Shown: in pieces, positions 41,030 to 50,117 of the stretch
How positions within the stretch are numbered: position 1 is the stretch's first letter
Layout of the letters: the number at the start of each line of letters is the position of its first letter
Assembly (NCBI RefSeq): GCF_038049925.1
Contig: NZ_CP145809.1
Coordinates: 4,002,599-4,066,598 of the forward strand
Direction: 5' to 3'
DNA: 64,000 bases
DNA from: Georgenia sp. M64
Lineage (GTDB): Bacteria > Actinomycetota > Actinomycetes > Actinomycetales > Actinomycetaceae
Made by a program: the position numbers and the translations under genes
Notes under the pieces: model-generated
What the model saw: only the letters and a program-made list of their open reading frames with translations
What the model was told of the DNA's origin: nothing
Database searches by the model: none

Positions 41030-42793
41030 TCACTCGGTTCCAGAGTTTGAGTCGTCGGTGGCGTCCGGATCGACCTCGCTCGGGGAGGCCACGGACGACT
41101 TCGCTGCCTGGAGGTCCTGCAAGGCTTGCACTTCCAGCGCGTTTGAGACTGTGAAGAGGCTCCTGGCCTTGCCAAACCGTTCCTGTGCGAGGGCGTTCAA
41201 CCGTTTCAGGACCTTCTTGCCGTGTCGGTATCTCTCGGGGTCCGCGTCGAGGTCACTCTGAGCTCGGACGGCGATCTCGCCGGCATCGGGCTGCTTCTCA
41301 CCGTCCTTGCGCTTGCGGTTTGCTGTCGTCACCCGAGCGTTGATGAGGGCCTTCAGGGAGTCGTCCCGTGTCTCGATCGTCGCGTCGGTGACCAACTTGC
41401 GAACATCTTCTGGATCCTTGTCGGAATAGACGGCAAGTAGGTGTTCGATCGCCAAGAAGAAGGACTCGATGTCGGTGCCGGGGGTCGTGAAGGAACACAG
41501 ACCTGCCTTCCTCAGCCGACCGAAGATGTCGTGTAGTTCGTCATCACAGAGATAATCGCGGTCGCGGTGAACGAGCACGCGCGTGCCCGGGGCGTGTTCG
41601 GTGATGAAACGGCCTAGGGCCGTCGCTGCCGGGACCTGGGAACTGGATGCATAACTCCAGACATCGACCGATCTGTCTGGAAAGCCGTTGGCCCGCAGGA
41701 TCGTCTTGACGGGTTCCGTGTTCGAGTCCTCGGTCAGCACCACCCAGTCGGTCGCTCCGGCTCGAAGTCGATCGCCCGCATCCAAAGCTCCAAGTGCCAT
41801 CAGAGAGTCAACGACATCGAAAGGCGCCTCCGATATACCGCCGGAGCTCACCCAGTGGACCGCGGCATCGACCGCTACGCCCTCGTCGAGCATATGGCGT
41901 GAATGGGTCGACATCAGGACCTGAACGCCATCGTCTTGGGCCACCTCGTTAAGCAAACGAACCAGCTTGCGTTGATTGTCAGGATGAAGGTGGGCGTCTG
42001 GCTCGTCGAGAATCAGCAGCCGCGGGGAGTACACGCCGATGTAGGCGAGCACCTGCGCAGCCTGCAGGATCCCGGTGCCGCTGGCGTCGATCGGGAGTAC
42101 GGTGCCATCGCGGGTGATCGTCGCGCGTAAGTGTTCGTCGCTGGACGCATCGAAGGTGACGTCGATATGCACGTCTGGGAAGACCTGGTGTAGTCGGTCC
42201 TGGAAATGCTTCCAGCCTGCGGCATCGTTCCGAAGGATCCAGAGGACGTTTCGGAACACGTTATTCGCGTCTCCTCGCGCGGCCGCGCGTCGCACAATCC
42301 CTTCTGACTTGAATTCCTCGTACGACGGGATACCGGCCAGGCCGGGGGCGATGACGCTGAAGGGGTTCTCTAGTTGCTGGATCTGCCTACCAAGATCCTT
42401 GCCGTGACATCGGACCGCGATGTTCTTGTTCTTGCCGCGTCGGACCGAGATCTCGGCCGCCCCGTCTTCGGCAGCGACGGTGATGACAATTGCTTTGTCT
42501 TTGTCTTGACGTAGCGCTCCACCCTTGGCGAGCATGTGGATGTCGCGCAGCGGCGTGTACACCAACTGATCCGTCGCAAGAGTTGCCGACAGCGCTTCTC
42601 CGGTCCATCGCGCAGCACCATCCATTCCTGCACTCTGCACTACCGATACTCCGAATTGAATCGCCTGCAGCAGACTGCTCTTGCCGGCATTATTCGGCCC
42701 GACGAGGACCGTGAGACGATCACCGAGCTCGAGGGTCACGTGCTCCAGACTCTTGAAACGCTGGACAGCGATGGAGTTGATCGAGCGGCTCAC
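41030..42793 (-). CDS. AAA/ABC-type ATPase with TOPRIM domain (OLD-family-like), embedded in the hsd operon
   Basis: 587 aa. ATPase: FKSLEHVTLELGD, Walker A GPNNAGKSS near residue 34, signature-like DASGTGILQA, Walker B LLILDEPDAHLHP near 263, H-loop MSTHSRHML. TOPRIM: VVLTEDSNTEPVK (acidic residue near 354), VLVHRDRDYL (DxD near 411), TPGTDIESFFL. This is OLD/RloA-type organisation; OLD proteins are ATP-dependent nucleases in phage defence. The GTG start overlaps the hsdS stop by 4 nt. Confidence 0.88.
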   Translation of the reverse strand: MSRSINSIAVQRFKSLEHVTLELGDRLTVLVGPNNAGKSSLLQAIQFGVSVVQSAGMDGAARWTGEALSATLATDQLVYTPLRDIHMLAKGGALRQDKDKAIVITVAAEDGAAEISVRRGKNKNIAVRCHGKDLGRQIQQLENPFSVIAPGLAGIPSYEEFKSEGIVRRAAARGDANNVFRNVLWILRNDAAGWKHFQDRLHQVFPDVHIDVTFDASSDEHLRATITRDGTVLPIDASGTGILQAAQVLAYIGVYSPRLLILDEPDAHLHPDNQRKLVRLLNEVAQDDGVQVLMSTHSRHMLDEGVAVDAAVHWVSSGGISEAPFDVVDSLMALGALDAGDRLRAGATDWVVLTEDSNTEPVKTILRANGFPDRSVDVWSYASSSQVPAATALGRFITEHAPGTRVLVHRDRDYLCDDELHDIFGRLRKAGLCSFTTPGTDIESFFLAIEHLLAVYSDKDPEDVRKLVTDATIETRDDSLKALINARVTTANRKRKDGEKQPDAGEIAVRAQSDLDADPERYRHGKKVLKRLNALAQERFGKARSLFTVSNALEVQALQDLQAAKSSVASPSEVDPDATDDSNSGTE

Positions 42794-43959
42794 CCGAGTT
42801 CACCTCGAAATGCTCGGGACCGGAGCGACCAGAAGAGTTCATCACCAGCAGTGAGCGCACGTAGGAGCGTTACTCGATCCTCCTCTATCTGGGCGGAGCG
42901 GTCCGCGAATTCGCGTTGCCGCTCCAACTTGATGTGAGGTACCGGCATGACCTCGAGCTTTGCCTTGGCGACATTCTTCATCGAGCCTCCAGTGCCGCTC
43001 GCCAGGCGGCTGATGCGGCGGCGGATGGCAGGGGTACTCAACAGCGCGTGCCAGTAGGTCGGCTCGACCTCTGACCTCCATGAGAAGCGCCAGACCTTGT
43101 CCGGAAGTGCGAGGTTCGACGGAGTGCTTGTAACGAACGCAACTGCGCCGACAAGTTCTGTCGTGTTTGCGCGACTCATCAGCAGGTCCCCCTGACGGAC
43201 CAAATGGTCCTTCGGGGGCACATAGCCCGGAGGCAGAGGCTTCGACTCGTCAGGCTTGAACCGCCCGGTGGTCACTGCGCTGATCTTCAGCACCCGATAT
43301 TCGCTATAGGCCGCGGAGTCGTCTCCCACCAGGTTGCGACCACCCGCCAACGTAGCCACGTCACCGAACGGGACGTTTTCGGTGGCGGCATCCGGGTCGC
43401 CGAACATGTCGTGAAACATCGACTGGGCGAGTGCGTCAAGGTTGGTGAGGACCTGGCGGCGTTTGGTTCGGATGGCGTCGGCTTGGTCGAGGATCGAGGC
43501 GATGCGGCGCTGCTCTGGGAGGGGTGGGAAGGGGATATCAATCTGCTCAGTTGTCTTCTTCGACAACTCCTTGAACGTCGCGCCATTGCCAAGCGACTGG
43601 AGGTAGTCCGTCTTGGACTTCAGCCAGTGGTACAAGTACTTCGCGTCAAGGTCAGGCCCAGGCACCAGGCTCTTGAAGCCTTGGTTGGTCGCCATCGGAA
43701 CGGTGTTGATGGCCACGTGTCCGATCGGTGCTCGGGAGGACAGAAGGACTGAGCCAATGGGGAGAATGGTCGTCGCACAACTCCTCACGCCCGCCTCAGT
43801 CAGGGTGCGAGGTGTGCTGCTGATGTATGGGCCGACGAGCTTACTCAAGTCCGAGGGCGTGGCCCACTGAACATCGCCATCCCAATACTCACCGACACCC
43901 GTCTTCGGAGTGGCACCCGAGACTATGTCGGCAATCTCGCCGAGTGGGGCCGTCTTCAC
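42790..43959 (-). CDS. hsdS: Type I restriction specificity subunit S
   Basis: 389 aa with two target-recognition domains. TRD1 starts at the N-terminus (PLGEIADIVSGATPKTGVGE) and ends at the conserved helix PPLPEQRRIASILDQADAIR near residue 150; TRD2 (VPFGDVATLAGGRNLVG ... VPHIKLERQREFADRSAQ) ends with the second conserved helix. Determines the bipartite recognition sequence for HsdM and HsdR. Starts with GTG overlapping the hsdM stop by 4 nt. Confidence 0.93.
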   Translation of the reverse strand: MKTAPLGEIADIVSGATPKTGVGEYWDGDVQWATPSDLSKLVGPYISSTPRTLTEAGVRSCATTILPIGSVLLSSRAPIGHVAINTVPMATNQGFKSLVPGPDLDAKYLYHWLKSKTDYLQSLGNGATFKELSKKTTEQIDIPFPPLPEQRRIASILDQADAIRTKRRQVLTNLDALAQSMFHDMFGDPDAATENVPFGDVATLAGGRNLVGDDSAAYSEYRVLKISAVTTGRFKPDESKPLPPGYVPPKDHLVRQGDLLMSRANTTELVGAVAFVTSTPSNLALPDKVWRFSWRSEVEPTYWHALLSTPAIRRRISRLASGTGGSMKNVAKAKLEVMPVPHIKLERQREFADRSAQIEEDRVTLLRALTAGDELFWSLRSRAFRGELG

Positions 43960-45410
43960 GAGAGCATCGACTTCAGCTCGGCGAGGCCCTTGGCGATCTC
44001 GTCTTCGAGGGTCTCGATTTCAGCAATGATATCGAGCGGGGCGCGGTGTTCGATCTCGTCGCGGACACTCTCTCTGTAGCGGTTCAGCGATAGGTCGTAG
44101 CCCTGGGCGACGATGTCGGCCTTTTGGACGAGGAATGACTGTTCGGTGCGGGCGCGCTCCTTCTCGTCGGCGCGTGACTGCCAGCGGGTGAGCACGTCGG
44201 GTAGGTCGTTGGCTTCGACGGGGTTGCGCTTGTCGTCGAGGCTGAAGCCGTCGGCGCGGACGTCGTAGAACCAGACGTCGTCGGTGTCGCCGGAGTTGGT
44301 CTTGGTGAAGAACAGGATCGCGGTGGAGACGCCGGCGTACGGACGGAAGACGCCCGAAGGTAGCTTCACGACGGCGTCGAGTTTCTGGTCCTCGACCAGG
44401 ATCCTGCGCATCACCTTGTGAGCGGTGCTCGACCCGAACAGCACGCCGTCGGGGACGATGACCGCTGCGCGGCCGCCGGGCTTGAGCAGTTTGAGGAACA
44501 GTGCGAGAAAGAGCAGTTCGGTCTTCTTCGTCTTGACGATGCGCTGGAGGTCCTTGGCGGTGGCCTCGTGGTCCAGTGAGCCGGCAAAGGGCGGATTGGC
44601 GAGGATGAGGGTGTACTTGTCGGTGTCGCTGGCAGCGCCCTCGGAGAGGGAGTCGCGGTAGCGGATGTCCGGGGACTCGATCCCGTGCAGAAGCATGTTC
44701 ATGCTGCCGATGCGGAGCATGGTGGAGTCGAAGTCGTAGCCGTGGAACATCGAGGCGTGGAAGTGCCTGCGCTGCACTGAGTCGAGTAGCGCCTGGCTGT
44801 GGGTGTCGCGGACGTACTCGCTCGCGGCGACCAGGAAGCCAGCAGTGCCGCACGCCGGGTCGCAGATCTCGTCGGACGGCTGCGGGGCGGTCATCTTCAC
44901 CATCAGTTCGATGATGTGGCGCGGGGTGCGGAACTGGCCGTTCGTGCCGGCCGAGGCGATCTTGGAGAGCATGTACTCGTACAGGTCGCCGTTGGTGTCG
45001 CGGTCGGCCATCGGGAGGTCGTCGAGCATGTCGACGACCTTGGACAGCAGCGCAGGGGTCGGGATGGTGAAACGAGCGTCCTTCATATGCTCGCTGTAGG
45101 TGGTGCCGTCGCCGAGGGAACGGAGGAACGGGAAGACCTCGTCGGCGATGGTCTTGTGCATGACGTCGGGCGCGGTGTTCTTGAACTGGCTCCAGCGCAG
45201 GTGCGCCTGGCCGGGCAGGAAGACCGGGTTTTCGATCCCGGCCTTAGTGATGCGGGCCTTCCTCTCGGCCAGCGTCTGGATGTCGTCGAGGCGGTGGATG
45301 AACAGCAGGTAGGTGATCTGCTCGATGACCTCCAGCGGGTTGCTGATGCCGCCCGACCAGAAGGCGTCCCAGACGCGGTCGATCTTGTTCTTCAGCACTC
45401 CCGTGATCAC
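43956..45410 (-). CDS. hsdM: Type I restriction-modification methyltransferase subunit M
   Basis: 484 aa. N-terminal helical domain VWDAFWSGGISNPLEVIEQI, SAM motif DPACGTAGFLVAASEY near residue 187, GQFRTPRHIIELMV near 155, and the N6-adenine catalytic motif ANPPF near 272. Family members usually start MITG; here ITGVLKNKIDRVW is preceded by GTG 45410, chosen over a longer frame to 45524 whose extra residues look non-coding. First gene of the leftward hsdM-hsdS-ATPase-hsdR run and probably of the two genes beyond. Confidence 0.93.
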   Translation of the reverse strand: MITGVLKNKIDRVWDAFWSGGISNPLEVIEQITYLLFIHRLDDIQTLAERKARITKAGIENPVFLPGQAHLRWSQFKNTAPDVMHKTIADEVFPFLRSLGDGTTYSEHMKDARFTIPTPALLSKVVDMLDDLPMADRDTNGDLYEYMLSKIASAGTNGQFRTPRHIIELMVKMTAPQPSDEICDPACGTAGFLVAASEYVRDTHSQALLDSVQRRHFHASMFHGYDFDSTMLRIGSMNMLLHGIESPDIRYRDSLSEGAASDTDKYTLILANPPFAGSLDHEATAKDLQRIVKTKKTELLFLALFLKLLKPGGRAAVIVPDGVLFGSSTAHKVMRRILVEDQKLDAVVKLPSGVFRPYAGVSTAILFFTKTNSGDTDDVWFYDVRADGFSLDDKRNPVEANDLPDVLTRWQSRADEKERARTEQSFLVQKADIVAQGYDLSLNRYRESVRDEIEHRAPLDIIAEIETLEDEIAKGLAELKSMLS

Positions 45411-45525
45411 TCTTGCAACCTTACTGATGGAATCCGACCGCTGATGGCGACCTTGCCCGAGATTCCTTCCTGACCGCCCGGTATCTCCGCAGCAGCCGAG
45501 TGCGATTTCGAACAGCGCCGACACA

Positions 45526-46932
45526 TCACCGCTCAGCCAGCTTGTTGACCGAGTCTCGGAGGGCGTCCTCGCCGGCGCGGACGTAGTGGTTGAGGACTGT
45601 GGTCAGTTTGTCGCCGAGGTACTGGGCGACGACCTCCCACGGCTCGCCAAGCTCCTCGTGGAACCACCTCGTCGCGGCGTGGTGGCGGAGGTTGCGGTAG
45701 ACGATGGTGCTCGGCCAGGCGTTGTCGGGGTCGTTCTCTTCGACCCAGGCGCGCACGCGGTGCCAGCGTGCGTTGTGCATCTCAGGCTTCACGGGCAGGC
45801 CGGTGACGGTGTCGATGAACAACCACAGCTCGTCCTCGGGCGGGACGGGGTAGTTCCACCAGGCGAGGTTCTTGTCCTTCTCCCGCGCGGCCAGTGACGC
45901 ACGACGTTGCCGCTCCGCTTCCTGCGCGTTGACGACCTGCTGGAACGACGCCCCCGCCGGAAGGCCGAGCAGCTCCTTGACGCGAGGCAGGAGCTCGCCG
46001 TGCATCAGCGACCTCGGCAGCGGCACCTCGTGCAGGGAGTGGTTCTTCACCGGACCTCGGAACCCCGCCTCACCGCGCGGTGCGATCCACGCCCCGTTCA
46101 CGTGAACGTAGCCGCGGTCGAAGAAGACGTCGATCGCGCGGAGCGCGTTCTGCTCGCCGAGCCGCAGACCACCGAATCCTGCGACGCGGATCTTGGTGCC
46201 GAACAAGGGGAGGCGAGTCATCTGCGGGTCGGTGCCGTCGGCGCCGCACAACTCGTCCGCCGCGGCGGCCATCGCACGTACCTGCCGGGTCTCCGGGCGC
46301 AGGCGCGAGTCGACGTACTGCGCCGTCGCACCGTGGAGCACGTTGGCCCGCGCGATCTCCAGGCCGTCGAGTGGGTCAAAGCTGCGGTCGAGCCAGCCCA
46401 GCCGCCAGGCAAGCTTCCGCATCGCGGCGAGCTGACCGCGGAGGTCCTCGCGGCCGCGCTGGGAGAAGAGCGTCCTCGACCCCTTCTCCATCACCTTACG
46501 GCTGTGCTCCACGCGCCACTTCGCTACGGGCACGTCGCCGACGGTCGGCAGGATATGCGCGTTGAGCCGGGACACCCGCTGTTCCATCGTGCGCGGCTGC
46601 TTGCCGCGCTCGAGGCTGTCCTTGACGTACTCCTCGCCGAGCATCCGGATGGTCCGGGCTGCCCGGACGTCGGCGCCGACAGGGGTCTCCCTCTCCGAAT
46701 CAAGCGCGGCCTCGGCCTGGGCGAAGATCTTGCGCGCCTCCGCTTCGGAACTCGCCCGCCGCAGCACGCGCTTCCACGGCTCGCCCTCACCGCTGGGCGC
46801 CCGGAACATCACCTGGTACTTCGAGCCGCCGGCTTCGGGCGCGTACAGGCGCACCCGCCACGGACGCGCGCTGCCGCCCAGTGTGCGCGGCTTGCCCTGC
46901 GCGAGAAGCGTGGGCTTCCTGCGAGGCGGCAT
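45526..46932 (-). CDS. int: Tyrosine recombinase/integrase of the element
   Basis: 468 aa. An N-terminal arm-binding AP2-like region and SAM-like core-binding domain (KQPRTMEQRVSRLNAHILP) precede the catalytic domain. Box I Arg in GGLRLGEQN near 256; box II LRHHAATRW near 419; nucleophile Tyr in NHYVRAG near 449. The first His of the HxxR box is replaced (RNLR) and the later LGH reads YLGD, so two of the usual residues are atypical. ATG 46932 follows a GGAAGGGG site. Located next to attR and reading away from it. Confidence 0.9.
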   Translation of the reverse strand: MPPRRKPTLLAQGKPRTLGGSARPWRVRLYAPEAGGSKYQVMFRAPSGEGEPWKRVLRRASSEAEARKIFAQAEAALDSERETPVGADVRAARTIRMLGEEYVKDSLERGKQPRTMEQRVSRLNAHILPTVGDVPVAKWRVEHSRKVMEKGSRTLFSQRGREDLRGQLAAMRKLAWRLGWLDRSFDPLDGLEIARANVLHGATAQYVDSRLRPETRQVRAMAAAADELCGADGTDPQMTRLPLFGTKIRVAGFGGLRLGEQNALRAIDVFFDRGYVHVNGAWIAPRGEAGFRGPVKNHSLHEVPLPRSLMHGELLPRVKELLGLPAGASFQQVVNAQEAERQRRASLAAREKDKNLAWWNYPVPPEDELWLFIDTVTGLPVKPEMHNARWHRVRAWVEENDPDNAWPSTIVYRNLRHHAATRWFHEELGEPWEVVAQYLGDKLTTVLNHYVRAGEDALRDSVNKLAER

Positions 46933-46988
46933 CGGGCGCCCCTTCCTACGCTGGACGGTGGGACTCGCATGGAGCTCCCTGGACCGCG

Positions 46989-47016
46989 CTTCGTGTATCA
47001 CTCTCGTGTATCACTC
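46989..47016 (+). repeat. Putative integrase arm-type site, right
   Basis: 28 nt (CTTCGTGTATCACTC plus a second TATCACTC half) matching 27735-27762 with one mismatch. It sits between int and the attR core, where arm sites are expected. Confidence 0.6.
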
Positions 47017-47058
47017 AGCCTCAAACGATACACGTGCCACTCGTGAGGAGTCACAGGA

Positions 47059-49059
47059 ATGGCCAACCATCTCGCCGGATCGACCAGCCCCTACCTGCTC
47101 CAACACGCTGAAAATCCAGTGGATTGGTGGGAGTGGGGACCCGAGGCGTTCGCCGAGGCGAAGCGCCGTGATGCACCAATCCTGCTGTCCGTCGGGTACG
47201 CGGCCTGCCACTGGTGCCACGTCATGGCGCACGAGTCCTTCGAGGACGCCACCGTGGCCGAGGCCGTCAACACCTCCTTCGTCGCCGTCAAGGTCGACCG
47301 GGAGGAGCGCCCCGATGTCGACGCCGTCTACATGGCCGCCACGACCGCGCTGACCGGCCACGGTGGGTGGCCCATGACGTGCTTCCTCACCCCCGACGGC
47401 GAGCCCTTCTACTGCGGCACCTACTACCCGCGCCAGACCTTCCTGCAGATCCTCGACGCCGTCTCCCGCGCCTGGACGGATCGGCGCGAGGAGGTGCTCG
47501 ACGCCGGCGGGCGGATCGTCGCGGCACTGTCCGAGGGGGTGAGCACGGGCCGGCCCGTCGCGCTGGACGCCGCCGCCCTCGACGCTGCCGCCGCCACGCT
47601 GGAGGAGAGCTTCGACCGCACCAACGGGGGCTTCGGCCGGGCCCCGAAGTTCCCGCCGTCGATGGTCCTGGAGTTCCTCCTGCGCCACCACGCCCGCACC
47701 GGCGACCCCCGCTCGCGGCGCATGGTCGACGTCACCGCCGACGCCATGGCGCGCGGCGGCATGTACGACCAGCTCGCCGGGGGCTTCGCCCGGTACAGCG
47801 TGGACGCCTCGTGGGTGGTGCCGCACTTCGAGAAGATGCTCTACGACAACGCCCAGCTGCTGCGCCTCTACCTCCGTCTCCACCGGGCCACCGGCTCGGC
47901 CCTGGCCGAGCGGGTGGTGCGCGAGACGGCCGAGTTCCTCCTGCGTGACCTGCGCACTGCCGAGGGTGGGTTCGCCTCCTCCCTCGACGCCGACGCCGCC
48001 GGCCACGAGGGCCTCACCTACGCCTGGACGCCAGCCGAGCTGGCGGCGGTCCTCGGCCCCGACGACGGCGCCCGTGCCGCCGACCTGATGGCCGTGACGG
48101 AGGTTGGCACGTTCGAGAAGGGCACGTCGACCCTGCAGATGCGCCGCGACCCGGCCGACCCGCGGTGGTGGGCCGACGTCCGCGACCGTCTCCTGCGTGC
48201 CCGCGCCGACCGGCCGCAGCCGGCCCGCGACGACAAGGTCGTCACGGCCTGGAACGGTCTCGCCGTCGCCGCGCTCGCGGAGGCCGGGGCACTCCTCGGC
48301 GAGCCGGGCTGGGTGGCCGCCGCGCGCACCTGCGCCGAGCTGGTCATGGACCGGCACGTCGTCGACGGCCGGCTGCGTCGCGCGTCCCGGGACGGCCGGG
48401 TGGGCACGGCCGCCGCCGTCGCCGCCGACCACGGCGACCTCGCCGAGGGTCTCCTCGCCCTGCACCAGGCCACCGGCGAGGCGCGGTGGCTCGAGGACGC
48501 GGGCTGGGTCCTCGACGTCGCGCTCGAGCACTTCGCCGCCGACGGTGGCGGTTTCCACGACGTCGCCGACGACGCCGAGCAGCTGCTCTCCCGGCCACGC
48601 GACCTCGCGGACAACGCCGAGCCGGCCGGCACCTCGGCCCTGAGCGGCGCCCTCCTGACGTACGCGGCCCTGACCGGCTCGGACCGGCACCGTCAGGCCG
48701 CCGAGCAGGCGGTCGCCGCGGCCGGGGCGCTGGCGGCGGCGGAGCCACGGTTCGCGGGCTGGACCCTGGCGGTCGCCGAGGCGGCGCTCGCCGGCCCCCT
48801 GCAGGTGGCCGTCGTCGGCGACGACGACGCAGCCGCCGAGATGGTCGCCGCCGCCCGGGCGAGCAGCTCCCCCGGCCTCGTCATCGCGTTCGGTGCGCCG
48901 GACCTCCCCGGCGTCCCCCTGCTCGCCGACCGGCCGCTGCTTCGCGGCGCGGCGACCGCCTACGTGTGCCGCGGGTTCGTCTGCGACCTGCCGGTCACCG
49001 ACGTCCCCGCCCTGCTGGCCCAGCTGGGCGGGCGGGTGCCGATCGACGGGGCGGGCTGA
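47059..49059 (+). CDS. DUF255 thioredoxin-domain protein (YyaL/spermatogenesis-associated-like), 5' end supplied by the element
   Basis: 666 aa. The N-terminal Thioredox_DsbH/DUF255 domain (~1-170) has [17 protein letters not shown] with a CxxC-like CHWC; the C-terminal (alpha/alpha)6 region includes [30 protein letters not shown] and [11 protein letters not shown]. Function is not established for bacterial homologues. The first ~25-40 codons and upstream region come from the integrated element, which regenerates a complete frame; the host original start is the stub at 27461. Expression therefore depends on sequence upstream inside the island. Confidence 0.92.
   Translation: MANHLAGSTSPYLLQHAENPVDWWEWGPEAFAEAKRRDAPILLSVGYAACHWCHVMAHESFEDATVAEAVNTSFVAVKVDREERPDVDAVYMAATTALTGHGGWPMTCFLTPDGEPFYCGTYYPRQTFLQILDAVSRAWTDRREEVLDAGGRIVAALSEGVSTGRPVALDAAALDAAAATLEESFDRTNGGFGRAPKFPPSMVLEFLLRHHARTGDPRSRRMVDVTADAMARGGMYDQLAGGFARYSVDASWVVPHFEKMLYDNAQLLRLYLRLHRATGSALAERVVRETAEFLLRDLRTAEGGFASSLDADAAGHEGLTYAWTPAELAAVLGPDDGARAADLMAVTEVGTFEKGTSTLQMRRDPADPRWWADVRDRLLRARADRPQPARDDKVVTAWNGLAVAALAEAGALLGEPGWVAAARTCAELVMDRHVVDGRLRRASRDGRVGTAAAVAADHGDLAEGLLALHQATGEARWLEDAGWVLDVALEHFAADGGGFHDVADDAEQLLSRPRDLADNAEPAGTSALSGALLTYAALTGSDRHRQAAEQAVAAAGALAAAEPRFAGWTLAVAEAALAGPLQVAVVGDDDAAAEMVAAARASSSPGLVIAFGAPDLPGVPLLADRPLLRGAATAYVCRGFVCDLPVTDVPALLAQLGGRVPIDGAG
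47092..47171 (+). other. attR core of the integrated element
   Basis: Matches attL (27494-27573) at 79 of 80 positions. It lies at codons ~12-38 of the DUF255 gene; homology around it continues at lower identity from ~47034 to 47221. Confidence 0.8.
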
Positions 49060-49139
49060 GCTCAGGCCGACGACGATCGCCGGCGGGCGCCACCCGACTG
49101 CGGCGCCCCGGCCACGGGGTGCTCGCAGGCAGCGTCCGT

Positions 49140-49538
49140 CTACGGCCGGCCCACCTGTCCCTCCGCGCGAAGGTCCTCCGCGAGCTCGAACTCGGCCGGG
49201 TCGATGCCTCGGTCCATGAGGAGCCGGTCGATCTTCGCCTCCATCCGGTCGTCGCCCTCCCGGGACTGGGAGGAGCCCCAGAAGTAGAAGAGGGCGAGGC
49301 CGGCCGCCTGCCAGACGAGCTGGAGGAACTCGGACTGCCAGTTCTCGAACGTCGACGAGAGGAACTGGGGCCAGAACTGTGCCCACTCGAAGGCCTGCCC
49401 GTGCTCGGCGCTGTCGTTGCGGACCTCGATGAGCTGGAAGACGAGCTGCCCGACCCACGAGAGGACGAACAACGCGCCGGTGACGATCGCGAAGGAGTAG
49501 GCCGTGAAGAACCTCGGCCGGGGATGAGTCGAACCCAT
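49140..49538 (-). CDS. DUF6766 family membrane protein
   Basis: 132 aa, two predicted transmembrane helices (about 12-34 and 70-90). The DUF6766 pattern WPQFLSSTFENWQSEFLQL lies between them, followed by FYFWGSSQSREGDDRMEAKI. Function unknown; common in actinobacteria. ATG 49538 has a GAGGAG ribosome site 7 nt upstream. Confidence 0.85.
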   Translation of the reverse strand: MGSTHPRPRFFTAYSFAIVTGALFVLSWVGQLVFQLIEVRNDSAEHGQAFEWAQFWPQFLSSTFENWQSEFLQLVWQAAGLALFYFWGSSQSREGDDRMEAKIDRLLMDRGIDPAEFELAEDLRAEGQVGRP

Positions 49539-49690
49539 GGCTGCTCTCCTCTGTCCGGGCGGCCGGGCGGCGCCCTCGTGACGTGCCCGACCTGCACGCC
49601 GACCAGGATCGACCCTCGGGCCCTCGTTCGCTCGGCGAACCATGGTGGCCGAGCACGACCGCCCCGGTTGCGGGGGTCGGTCCCTCGGTC

Positions 49691-49696
49691 TAGCGT
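49691..49696 (+). promoter_or_regulatory. -10 element (TAGCGT) upstream of the STAS gene
   Basis: TAGCGT lies 62 nt before the GTG at 49759, which has its own AGGGAGG ribosome site. Confidence 0.3.
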
Positions 49697-49758
49697 CGAT
49701 GCACAGTCCCGCCCCTGCCCCCGGTGGAGTCTCCACCGCGCCGTTGCAGGGAGGACCC

Positions 49759-50076
49759 GTGACAGACCTCGTCGAACGCCCCCTCGTCGGCTCGGTCGAG
49801 CTGCACCCAGGGGCCGGACGCACCACCGTCGTCCTCCTGGGTGTCGTCGACGTCTCGCTCACGGAGCAGCTCGCCGCCGCCGTGGCCCGGGCCGCGGACG
49901 CCGGCGTCCCGGTGGTCGTGGACGCCTCCGCGGCCACCACGATCGACACGGCGGTCGCGGCGAGCCTGGCTTGGCTCGCGGTCAGCTGCCCACGGCCCGT
50001 CCGCCTCGTCGGCGCCACCGGTGCCGTGCGGGCGGTGCTGGACTCGACCGGCGTCGCCGAGCTGCTGGACGGCTGA
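49759..50076 (+). CDS. STAS-domain (anti-sigma-factor-antagonist-like) protein
   Basis: 105 aa, one STAS fold: ELHPGAGRTTVVLLGVVDVS, then VPVVVDASAATTIDTAVAASL where the D-x-S position of SpoIIAA-type proteins would be phosphorylated, and PVRLVGATGAVRAVLDSTG. The usual second Ser (DSSGL) is changed, so phosphorylation control may be altered. No anti-sigma kinase is adjacent. GTG 49759 is set by an AGGGAGG site. Confidence 0.75.
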   Translation: MTDLVERPLVGSVELHPGAGRTTVVLLGVVDVSLTEQLAAAVARAADAGVPVVVDASAATTIDTAVAASLAWLAVSCPRPVRLVGATGAVRAVLDSTGVAELLDG

Positions 50077-50117
50077 CGGCGCCCCGTCCGGCAGCCCCGC
50101 GCCCCGACGCCTGACAG

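Larger units (their letters stand above)
27494..47171. mobile_element. Integrative mobilizable element / defence island in the DUF255 gene (~19.6 kb)
   Basis: Bounded by near-identical 80-bp att cores, with a tyrosine integrase at the right end reading inward and 28-bp putative arm sites near both ends. Cargo: XRE/AbiEi-like regulator, VapBC-type pair, HTH proteins, MobF relaxase, two-gene membrane module and a type I restriction system with an AAA/TOPRIM gene. Base composition is visibly less G+C-rich than the flanks. Relaxase without type IV secretion genes suggests mobilization by a helper. Confidence 0.85.

Noticed and set aside
43956-45524. HsdM starting at 45524 (522 aa)
   Set aside because: The extra N-terminal residues do not look like the family; homologues begin near ITGVLKNKID, which GTG 45410 provides.
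27494-47171. Self-transmissible conjugative element (ICE)
   Set aside because: A relaxase is present but I see no VirB4, coupling protein or other mating-pair genes; mobilizable element is the safer call.
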